A stretch of 64,000 nucleotides of DNA from Sphagnum compactum (Eukaryota; Bryophyta; Sphagnopsida; Sphagnales), in contig OZ234493.1 of NCBI GenBank assembly GCA_965153455.1, positions 31,610,213-31,674,212 on the forward strand, given 5' to 3'. Below the pieces are notes generated by a model, which worked only from the letters and a program-made list of their open reading frames with translations, was not told the origin of the DNA and ran no database searches. This document shows positions 24,167 to 36,100 of this stretch, piece by piece. How positions within the stretch are numbered: position 1 is the stretch's first letter; every line of letters begins with the position of its first letter. Made by a program: the position numbers and the translations under genes.

Positions 24167-27100
24167 TTATTGTTCATCCTCAGAATCTGACAAGTAGATG
24201 AGACTGGCAGGCATGGCTGGGTGCATCTCAGTCCCAACCAAGCTGTTGCCTCCCCTTTCACTGCTAGAATTGAGCCCTCCTGCTAATTGAGTACTGCTGT
24301 TATCTGGCATATGATGAGTCTGTTCTCTCAACCTGCTGCTCATCATCACTGCCACTGTTGGAACATGAGTTACTGCTACTTGCAGCATGTTCTTGGATGG
24401 TCGTGTTATCACTGCCACTCCAGCATGACATGAAGGAAGGTTTTCCATTGAACTTGGTGGTGTGTTTGCTTCTGGAGCTGGGTGACTTGAGGTTGTTGCA
24501 CCTGCCACACAAGGAGGTGTTCTGGAGTTGGTGGTGGTGGCTAAGTGTGAAGTTCCCCCAACAAATTGAACTCTGGATGAGCTTCCTGTCGTTTGGAAAA
24601 CAGGAAGTGTGCCAGCAGCTGGTTGTTGTTGTTGAGCCAGTGATCGCATTTTGGCTGCACTTGCACTTGCACGTGCAGCCACACTTCTGGTTTGTTGAGG
24701 CATTGGAGCAACTGTATAAGTCCCTCCTGCTCAGCAAAGACAAAAGAAATTAGCTGCAATATGCAGTAAATCATCCTCTCAACAAAGATACCAAGTCGCA
24801 ATAAAGGATTGGGACCAAAAAAGGTAACGTGGGGGTGGCAATGGACAAAGCATCTTTGACAACAAATGCCATAAGATAGGTGGGTACCTTGAACAACCTC
24901 ATATATATCTCTCTGCACAGAACTAAACCTTTAAGGTACAGAAATTGTGTGTACCTTGAGATGGAGTAGTTGAAGAACCATGCATCGATTGCAAATATAA
25001 GTCCATTTTTGCTATGTCATGCTGCAGCTTCTTCTGCTTCTCAGAAAACAAGTGATGCTCCTCTGTTAACAAGGCCTCGTATCTACGGTGAAGTTGCTCT
25101 GCCTCCTTGTCATATTGTGCTTTGATCCTTTTTGTCTGCAACAATAAAGCACAACTGAATAAGGCAATCAAACTTGCAAAACAGAACACTCGAAGCTGAC
25201 AGCTGGGGGTGTTTACATCCACACTTGGTGAAAAAGTCTAATCTATAGCCAGAAGGCTATGTCAAGCATTGATGTATGGAGAACATCACATATGTCTCCC
25301 TAAACAATAATGGGTTTTCAGACTCTGTGGCAATTGTCAGTAAGCAAATTATGTTTGGAATCAAAGGAGTTTTGAGAAATCATTGGAAAGCCTTTTACCT
25401 CTTCCTGCAAAAGGCCTTTGAGTTTGTTTGCCACTGAGCTTAGCTTTTCTTGCTCTCTAACTAATATTGCTGAGGATGGATGTGATGATGCAGATGCTGC
25501 CACGACCTGCAAACATGGGGACCACAAGAATGTGAGCTTGAAGAATTATTGACACCTGAGTGAGTACAAGAATGAAGGAATGCTTCGATCTTCTGAAGCA
25601 TCTCTAAGACTCTGAGAGGAAGTTGAAAGAACAAACCTTTCAGAGTCTTGGAGACCTTGGATAGAGTCAAAAAGACACAGCACTATCTTGATCAATTTAG
25701 ATACATTGACAGGGACTGTAAAAAAGAGGCGCAAAAATTCACTCCTACCATTGCAATTGATGAAGGGATCAGAGTGCTTGATTCATGAACATGTGTTGGT
25801 GCTGAAATTCCTGGTTCCAGAACTTGACGAGCACTTTCAGATTGGCCAGTTGCAGTGGATGCAGAGGATCGACCCCTTGATACAGGAACAGGTATTGGCA
25901 CTGCAATCCTAGCTTCCAAAACTGGACGAGCATTTTCATAGTGGGTGTTGTTTGCAGCAGATGCAGAGGTTAGACCCCTTGATACGGGAACAGATGCTTC
26001 TGTCACTGCAATCCGGGTGGATTCTGAAGCCAGATGAGAACTTTCATATTGGACTGCTGAAGCTGATACAAGTGTTGGAGCCCTTGGTATGGAAATGGGT
26101 GCTGGAGCTGCAATCCTGGTGGATTCTGAAACCAGATGAGCACTTGCATTTTGGCCAGCTGCAGCTGATACAGGGGTTGGACCCCTGGATACAGGAATGG
26201 GTAATGACAGTGCAATCCTTGATTCTAAACACTGATAAGCTTTTTCATATTGGCCAGAAGGCAGTGAACTGGATGACAAACCTCCTGAAGGTTTGTCACC
26301 ACTCACACCCAGTAGTGTTGGAGGGCAGCTTGATTGTTGCTGCATCTGTTGCTGCCTTTCATTTTGTTCAATTGCCTCATGTGGCAGTGTTACCAGTGAT
26401 GAGGTTGCTGACTGCACTGACAACATTCCCAAAGAGACAGGAGTAGTAGAGAGTAGTGGTGATGGTGTGTTTGTGTCCTGAGAAGAGGCCAAAAGCCGAC
26501 TATAGTAATCACATATAGTCTTAACTTCAGACTCAAGAGCAAAAACATCTGCTGCTGGTACTGCACTCCTGTTGTCCTTTCGGCTTCTCTGCACTGCATG
26601 TAGTTCCTTCAGTTTGCCAAGCTCCATACCATGCCGAAACTCCATCAAATTCCTCTCTTCTGCAAGTCGCTGATTCAATATTCTGACATCAAAATCAGAG
26701 AACTTTTGTAGCTGTTCCAGAATGGGTCCTGGGTCTGCATGCTTCATGACACTTGCAGAGGCCACCTCAAGCTTTCTTCTCATCACCTCCTTCTCCTTTT
26801 CCATTCGTTGGGCAAACCGCTCGGTTTCCTTTGTTTGTCCCTTGACAAGAGCTCTCATGTGTTGCATTTCCACAGTCTGTGCTCTTGGCCACATTCCACT
26901 GATTTGTTCCTCAGGTCTTTCAGACAAGAGAAGCTCAGTTGAGAACATCTGTTTTGGAATCACCAGATTGTAAGTAGTCATTCAATTTCCATGCTTCATA
27001 TTGTTCAAAGGCTAAACCCTAAACCCTAACTGCTTCATTTTCAAGCTCTGGAACAGAAGTTGATGTGAAGACAATGAACTAACTTCAGAGATTTTTTTAT

Positions 27101-30100
27101 TAAATCCCTGAGAAGAAAGCTGTGTATGGGTATTGGTTGCACCTGCTGCTGTGACTCTGGTAATAAGAAAGGGGTAGTTTGCAGTGGCGATGAAGAAGGC
27201 AATGCAACCTCCTGCACTTGAACTTGTGAAGGTACCCCCGACCAGGCTTGAGGTTGTTGCAAGCCTGTGAAGGCTGCAAAACCCAAATTTGGTAATAACT
27301 GCGGTTCATCTGGTTGCTGTAGTTGAAATGACTGTTCAAATGAAGTATCAGAGGTAGCATCTTTAGCACATTGTGCTGACCCTGTCTGAGGTTGAGAGGT
27401 TTGTGTTGTTTCTGCTACTGCTCCTGGAGATCTAAGCAGTTGCATAGAAGCCAAAGACTGCCATGCTTGAAGTTTTGAAGGAAAGGAACTTCCCCCTGAC
27501 TGAGTTTTAGGTTGCAAGCTTTGTGAAGCTCCAGAACCTATATTTGGTACAGACAAACTGGGCTCCTGTGCTTGTGGTTCAGAACCTCCTGATGGAGCTT
27601 GAGGTTGCAAACATGGTGAAGCCTCAGAACCCACACTCGGTGAGGACGACAATTCCTTGACTGTGGTCTCCAAAGCAGCAGCATCTTTGGAGCTGCACAG
27701 CAGCATTTCAGGGTGTACAGAAGAAGTAACCACAGGAGAGCCTTCTTGTAAAGAAGGCACCACAAGTTCAACTGGAACAGAAGCCGAAGGTTGAGATGCA
27801 GGAGCATGGTAATTAGCACACATTCCCTTCAACTTCTGATACAATGTTTCTTCCAGTTGGTCAACATACTTGTACTTGATTCCCATTTCAGCTTCTGCAC
27901 TTTTGATTGTCGCTCTTTTGTTGAGAGGGTGATGTAAATTATGAGCTGCTACCCAACACTGAATAGAAAGACACCAACAAACTCAAAACTTTTCAGTCAG
28001 TCGTAGTCCTGCATTGTGTGGAACCAGTAATAGCATATGACAAATTATAGCAGAGAAGAATCAAACTACTTTCTGATGAAGCTAGGAAACTGATTCCTTG
28101 CAAAATTCTTCTCATAAAGAGAGAGAGAGAGAGATCCATACCAGAGCAAGGTCAAGGGCAACAATCTCATAATGTGACCTCTTGTCCTTCAGCAAGCTCG
28201 ACATCTTGCTGACATGCATGACTAAGTCCTGAGCATGGTTGGCAACATTCTCCTGCACAAAAGGTAGAAAGAAAGAAATAAACCACCCACTCATCATACA
28301 TCAATAGAAAAAGCATCCGGGAGAAAAAGCATCTGGTCCACTGTGAAAATAGAAATAAATATCTACGAAATTGCAGAGAAAGAAAGTGTCCACAACAACA
28401 ATTTGAAGTCAACATGACCATTAACGCCCAATGAGCACAGTTGGCAACATTCTTGGCCTGCAAATATAGAAAGAAGAAACCCACTTCATCTAGGCATCCA
28501 TCAAAAGAAAAGGCTCCCAGTTCACTCTGGACTTTAAAAAAGCATTTCGATGTCTATGAAATGGCATAGAAATACAATCTCCACAACAACAGTGTGAACA
28601 ATAACATGACAATGAGTGGCAGTCATAGCCTCATGAGAGTCTCTCACAAAGTGTCAGACCCTAAAAGCCCTAAACCCCAACACCTGAAACCCATCATCTT
28701 CCTCACGAATGACAGTGACAAGCTGCCATGAATACCCACCCACTGACTTCAATCAGCTCCTGACAGTGGGTGTGGACAAGTATGTAGTAATCAGCCCAAC
28801 ATGTGGTCAAACCATGAATACCATATTCACGTCTCCAAGTTTCTGTCTCGTTTCCAGAAGCAACAGAAAGACTACTTGGTCATGACATTTGGCTACCACT
28901 CAAGAGACATAGCTCAAGGTGAGAAGCAGTAAAACAAAAGAGAAAAATAAGGACAGAGAAAAAAAGAGTATTCAAATCCAAGGTAGAGAGCTTGGAGTGC
29001 CAGTAGACCATCTCAGAATTCTGAAACCACTGCTAAAGAGACTGAATACATCCTAAACAGAACAGCCCCAGAAGCAGGAGGAAATGAGGTTCTTTGGTCC
29101 TCATGGCCACCAAACAGACTTAAAACAATAATATACCCAATCTCCACAGATCTGAGAAACCCACAGCCCAAAAGACACACAGTCGCACTGCACAAAATCC
29201 TTGGAAACTCACAAAAACCCAAAGAAAGGGTTTTATGACTATTTACTGGAAGCTTCAGTGCTTGGCAAAGCCGTGTGAGTGTTGTCATCATTGCGTCTAT
29301 GAGCTGAATACATTTTGCTGTCACTGTTGTCGACCCTTCCTGTTGTCTTCCAAACAGACTTACCCCTGCATCAGTCACTGTTGTCCTTGGGCTTGTTCCT
29401 GCTGTATCAGTAGTGGGTAGGACAGCAGGAGTGCTCCCTCCTGAAGTAGACACAGAAAGTTCCTTGTCATGAGAAGAACTTCCATCATTGAGACAAGAAT
29501 GGTCTTCTTCTTCCCTGTCGAAATCATTGGCGTCCATAACTTCATGTGGTTCATCAGTACATGGTTGAGCGGAATTGAAAAACTCTGTATCCTGGTTCTC
29601 AGGACTTTCTCCTGAGCTCCAGTCTGGATCACCATTGTCACTGCCACCAGTCCGTTGCAATCTCTGCAGTCTTCCTTCTCGTTCTTCGGTCACTTGGGCT
29701 TTCGTGTATGCTGCCGATGCCAATGCCTCTTCACTGTAAGCTACCTTTCTTCTTTCTCGCTGTCCTTTGCCTAGATTGTTCACCTAATGTACACCAACAG
29801 GCAAGAAAAAATGCACACACAAAGGCTGAAGGTCTCAGTGCACAAAAATACTAAAATCTCACAGGAACCCACCACAAGGATCTTGGGCAATCCTTTGATC
29901 CAGGTTTGTGGGTGTGCAACATTTTTGCAAACCCACAAAGTGATTCTTTGCTTGAAATGGAGACCTACAGTAACTAATGGAGGTCAGCATACAAACAGAT
30001 ATCATCAAAGGAATATGCGATGACTTTCCAGTTATGAACATCTACAGAAAGACTACCCTGAGAATGCAAATGACAGATGTGTACAGTCATATCAAGAAAA

Positions 30101-33100
30101 AGGAAAGTAAGCGTACCTCTTGGGCTTGCCACTCTTCATGCCTCCTTTTCAAAAGTGATGTCCAAAAGCCTTCCACTGACTTCCTAGTGTCTAGAACTAC
30201 ATGACTTTCTGTGAAAACAGGCGCCATATCTTCTCTTGACGAAAAAATAGAACCCAACAATTCATCCCTGACTGACCACCCATCACAAACTTCTGGGGTC
30301 AACACCCCATACACAAGCTTCCGAGCCCTTTCTGCATCATACCAAACTCTTTGCAACTCACGTCTTGAACTAAGATCTTGTAGGTTGTTTCCCTTGAACC
30401 CACCCAAAGAACCTGCACTTTGTGCCCTCAAGTGAGTTGTTGTTTCGGCATTATCATACAAGTCAAATATCTCTTTCACACCTCTCATGAGAACTCGGTG
30501 GCAAACTTTTGCACTGACCATAGAGTTTGAAGAGATCACGGGTATTTTCTTGTCATGGGAAAGAGCAAGAATGTTTTCCTCCACACTCAGTTCAGTGTAA
30601 AGCCTGAACACAGCTAGAGGTTTTTTGCCTCCAATTCCTTCAAAATGAACTTTTTTCAAAGCCCTGGTGTCATTTTCTGGGTTCCAGTCACTGTCGTAAA
30701 TGATGACGAGCTGCACATTCCTTAACGAAATGTGGATGCCAGACTTGAGGAGGAACACAAACTGCTTTGAGGAATCAGAATTGAATCGTTGGGTTGCAAG
30801 TTGCTTGTGATTAACTGCCATATCAGAATCCACTTGCTCAAATGAATCTGCCCCAAATAACTGAAGCATATACTTGTCGAGAATGTTCAGCTGTTTTGTT
30901 TCCTGGAAATGCAGGAGATTTAACAGATCAGAAGAGGGCAACATTGAAGGGGGAAAATATAACAAAGGGCAAAAAAAATAACAGCTTGAGATTACGGGAA
31001 CTGTCTAACAAATCCAACCATACCTGAGCAAAAATAACAACACGCCAGCCAGCTGACTGAAGAATGGGAAGGATTAAATGCAAGAGTCGCATTTTTCCAC
31101 TCATTTGAATGTGGGCTTCTAGAATCTCCCTCGGTGTAAGACCAGGCCCAATTTGTGCTTCCAATGTTGCATCTGCCAAAAATGGATGGTTGCATGACTG
31201 CCCAAATGCACACATATATACACCATCAGAAAACTTTGTAGCGACTCTCCAGAGTCCAGAATAATGCCTAGATAAGCTTAAGACCACCCTGATGACAGGA
31301 GCAAGTCCTGAACATAGCTCCTGAGAACTCTGGCTATCCTATGCTCTCTTAAAGTCCACAGCAGCTCAGAGTGCAGTCATAGGGCTTGGGGCATCCTCTC
31401 TAGAGAGAGGTTCAAACCTGGCGAAGCTTTGCAACTACTGTTTGAATCTGGGTAGAGCACTGGTCACGACGGTTCCGAGAAAGAGCAGGAAAATTTTTCA
31501 CTAGGATGTCACAGTACTGGTGAAGGTGCACATGCGTCAGCTCAACAGGTACCCAATATTCTGCCAGAGGTGTAGTCGGAGTGTACTCCCGGAGGCGTCC
31601 TCTCAGTTGCTGCTGTAAGTCTGCAATAAGAGCACCTTCCTGTCCGTACATGACATCACTCTTTTCTGGCTCAAGAAAAGCGATGCATTGTGAAAGCTCC
31701 TCCACATTCATCTGCATGGCAAATTATGTGGTACAAGAACATCAATTTTTTCATCAACAGCATGTTGTACCCTGAAATAAAACTGTTACAAATGAGACTG
31801 GTTCACAGAGCCCAAAAACCTGAATGCAATCAACATACATACAAAGGGTTTAGGGTTTTAGGTTTTGGGCAAAAATCCCACCTTCAAAGTTTCACTCAAG
31901 AGCAAGAGGCGGAACACGGAACTGAGTTGACAGAAGGCACGAAATGCCTTTTGCGGACGAGGTCGTCGTGCCTCATCAACAATCAAAACCTCCCAATCAA
32001 CCTTCTCCAAGACCTCCATGTCCTGGACAGTTGACATTCATGATGATGTAAGTCCAACAACATATCAGCTTAAAGCCACAGAAAGTCTGCTTGATTCAAA
32101 CAGAGCTGAGACTCATACTAAAGATATCAAAGACACATACCAGCTTACCCATCATGTAATCTACAGTCTATTCCCCAGAAATCCACAAGGTTATATACAG
32201 CTTATTTGTTTGATAACTTGCAAGCCCTAATCAAGGGTGCCTTGGGTTTTGATAGTAGGGCAACATGGATGGAAAGTTTCATAAAGGAGGCATATATCCT
32301 CACAGCATTGAGGACTTCAAACGTAGTCAAAACAATGTCTGGTTTAAATGGTCCACCAGGAAGGTTGAATTCAACTCTACGGATCACTTCTCTAGCTTCC
32401 TCGTTTTTTGTAGCATAGGAGACAAGATTCAGTTTCGGGGCCCAAAGTCGAAGCTCTTGTTCCCAGCTTGAAAGCAACCCGACATGAACAACAATCAGGG
32501 TCGGCCGCACCACTTGCAAGTCTTCCACCAACGATAAGATGAAAAGGATTGTTGTCACCATCTTCTCCTGCATCCAGCATCAGTCATAGTATTGGGAGAT
32601 CAGTACTCACAACCTTGGGTTCTCTGGAAAAAGGGTTCCATATGTGTCATCAACTAAAACTGTAAAAACAGCTGTGACCATAAAAGACCATAATCTCCAG
32701 AACTCCACAGACATATCAACTTGAAACCCTAGAATTCAGATATCCAAGACAGGGTTGAAATGTTAGATTTCTCACCTGACTGCCCTCATCCACCAAGATT
32801 CCATTCATGCGATTATGCCACCATTCCCGTAACTGGTTCAGTGCATCTAACTGGGTTGATGTAATGTGCCCTGACAAAATCCAATCAGGCTGCTTGTCCA
32901 GATTGAGCAATGGCTTGTTATGTAACCTATCAGCCTGCAACCGACCCCTTCAACAACATCTCATCACTTCAGGAGAATCTCTTGAAACCCCAGGAATCAG
33001 AACTAGACTGTTGAGAGAGGACAGTCCTTTTCCAGCCCACAAGACCCAAATGCCAAAATCTGCCACTACGCTAGATATTTTCTTTCCCTGACAAGAAAAC

Positions 33101-36100
33101 CTTGTTCTAGAAATTGATCCAATCTCATAGCTGCTGGTTTATGACATATATAATGATCAGAAGCACTCTCTCCATGGGCCTTGGTTTATCGGACGCCATA
33201 AACTCACAAAAGCACCAATTCAAGCAAGTATGGATTTTTTTTCACATAACACAGTTCTGCATGTAAAAAGAGCCAGCACACCTATCCCTAACTGTGTTTC
33301 AGCTGCAGGTCATGCACCAGAATAAAATCTGATTCATGTTTCAAATCATTTCTTGGGTGCATACTTTGCTCCTAGTCTCAACAAAACAAACTTCCTTAAA
33401 ACAAAGCACACACCCTCAACCCTAAACAGTTGGTCCAAGAAATCATGCAAAAGGACAAACTGCTGATCACTCAATGGTAATTAGCAAATCACACACCTCT
33501 TCAATTCGTTTACAACTAATCCGGTCACTTGCTGCTTTCGTCCACTGTTCATAAGCTAAAAAAAGCTTGCTCATTTCTGGAGATGCAAGAATGCCAGTAT
33601 CTGCTGGTTCCCAAGTGCACTGCTCATAGCCTAATCCTGTCCACTTTACAAGCCACTCAACCCTACATATACCACTGTCTGTCACCTGCCTTCTCTTTAT
33701 CACACGCTCTGGCTGAGCCCATCCAGGATTCCACTTGTCAACCTGCAAAAAAAATGGTATATCAGTTGAACATTATCTCGGCTACTCAAACATGCAAAGT
33801 CTCCCCGCCCACATGCTCAATTCCTTGATTTACAGTTGCAACAGCTTGATCTTCAAGCTGGGTCACAAGACAAGAATGGAAGGTGGCATGTAATCTAGCA
33901 GTACAACTGTTTAGGACACCACACAGTTGACTAGCAAGTTTGAGATGTGGGCTAATGTAGAGGAACTTACTTGTCCTTGAGCCAATGATTTCCTGAAACG
34001 GGCGAGCTCTTTCGGTCCTAATTTGATGAGTTCTGCCTCTGGAAGCCACTTATTGTGTGCATGAGAACGTGATTTCCACTGCACGAGATACTCCCATTCA
34101 CCTTCTAGTTCCAGTTTTGAACCATGGTATCTCTCCCTAAGCTCAGAGTTGTTGACCTTGTCATCTATCTCTTCCAGTGAGTGTTGTTTCCAAGCTTGTT
34201 GGGATGAGGAAATCACAGTTGCATAATTGACACCCACCACTTGATCACTACAATCTCTATCCCCCCTAAAAGGCTCTTTATTGGTCAAATCTATGTTCTT
34301 GTCAGGCCCCATGGTCTTCTCATGGACCCTGTGAGTTGCAGTTGCATTGCATGGTACAGCAGCTGTGCCAACTTTTCGTGCAGCCCAGATCCGTTCAATT
34401 GTGCCTCCTTTACGCTTAAATTCACATTGGGGGCAGTACCATTCACCTGCTGGAACTGCCTCTAATGGAGGGTCTAAACAATCCTTGTGATACACAGCCC
34501 GACACCCTCTTCCATCACATAAACTGTCACAAAAAATATACCATTTGAGCCCCCCAGACACACCCATCCACCCAAATAAAACCATTAAGGAATTTACTAC
34601 TTTTAGATCTCTCCTGGTTTCGGGGTAATGCAAAAAAATTGTGTACATCAAAAAGAATGTTCAAGCATCATCATCAGCACAGTCAAAGTTCAGTAGAAAG
34701 AGCAGCCTTACATAAGCTCTCCTCCAGTATCACATTCCTCACAAAGACTGTTATGATCATCGCTGCTAGGAAACTCTTCCATGTGCATTTGTTCATCATC
34801 ATCACACAATTGTCTACAAGAGTCTAGTATGGATGATGACTTTGCTGTTGTTACATTTCTTCCTGGTGAAGAAGAAGTCTCGACCAGAGGCTTCCCCATC
34901 GTACTGTAATGTGTCCAACCTACAGTATCACAATCATTGCCCATGAATTTTTCATCAGCAGTTTGTACAGCATTTGCAACTTCAATCCCAACCCGAGTGC
35001 CAAGTTCCCTTCCTTCATGGTGATTGCCCAAGATTTCAATCTGCATAAACGGTGCAATTTGCCCCTCATGTGAATGGGAACAATGACTTTTCTCTGAAGA
35101 AAAAGCATGAACCATAGATTTACTTGCAACAGGAGCTTGCAAGAGACTTGTTTCACAGTGACTGCTGTGTTGCTCATCTTCATTCACAAGTTGCATGTGA
35201 CTTGTTGGAGCCCCAACAGTCCTCGGAGGCAACATTTCAATTTGCTCAATAAAATGGGTTTCAGTCCCTTGGTACCCTTCATTGTGGCATTTTCCAGGTG
35301 TAGAATCTGTGGTACAATTGATAACAGTAATGTTTGTGATTTGAGATTCTTCCCCAATGGGTTGGCCTTCTTCAGTGTTACTACCTATATGCATTTTCCT
35401 TGTGGACCTTGTAACTTGTTCTGGGAGCTGGGTATCGTTAGGCTCAATTTCCTGCTGCAGGAGCTTTACCCTTGGAACACCAATGATCTGCAACAATGCT
35501 CCATTTGATCCACGATTACTGCCATTTTTCTCATCTTGATTTGCCAGCTCCACAGCACCAGAAGGTTCACCACCTCTGTCAACAGAACAGAAGACAGTAC
35601 CAATGAAAACAAAGTCAGGAGCATTTGTAGAATTTGCATTAGACACTGCCAAACAGCCACCAATCAAGGCTATCCGCCACCCACTCACATGTCAGATGGT
35701 CTTATTGGCCATCCCTAAGAGGGCCTGCTTGCACAGTACATAGGACATAGAGAAAACAAGTGACAGTACAAGTGTCATGACCTAGAGAGCAACAAGCATG
35801 TACCTCAGAATGTGATTCTGGTGCTCTGTGCTGTGTGTGGTCCGCTCATTGTGCTTTTCACCTTGAGCTTTCACCACTGACCTCTTCTGACTGCAACTTG
35901 GGCAAAAGAACTTGGAGGTAGGTACTTCCAGTAAGGGAGGGTCCAAACACCCCAAGTGGAATGTATTTCTGCACCTTTTCCCATCACAACACCTGCAAGT
36001 ATATCAGCATGTAAAGTTTAAGACCCACCGGCCCAAACTGATGATTTTTCTAATGAGTCCAATTCCCACTCTTGTGCTCATCCTCTAAAAGGCTATATAT

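Noticed and set aside
26003-26446. Long plus-strand and alternative minus-strand frames in the MOM1-like tail
   Set aside because: They are shadow frames over the coding repeats of the 1200-nt exon; only one frame joins to neighbouring exons in phase.
28430-28484. Extra exon (AKNVANCAH...) for the MOM1-like protein
   Set aside because: It looks like a duplicate of the exon at 28142-28252 with a good acceptor but no usable donor, and including it would add a nonhomologous Cys-rich tail.
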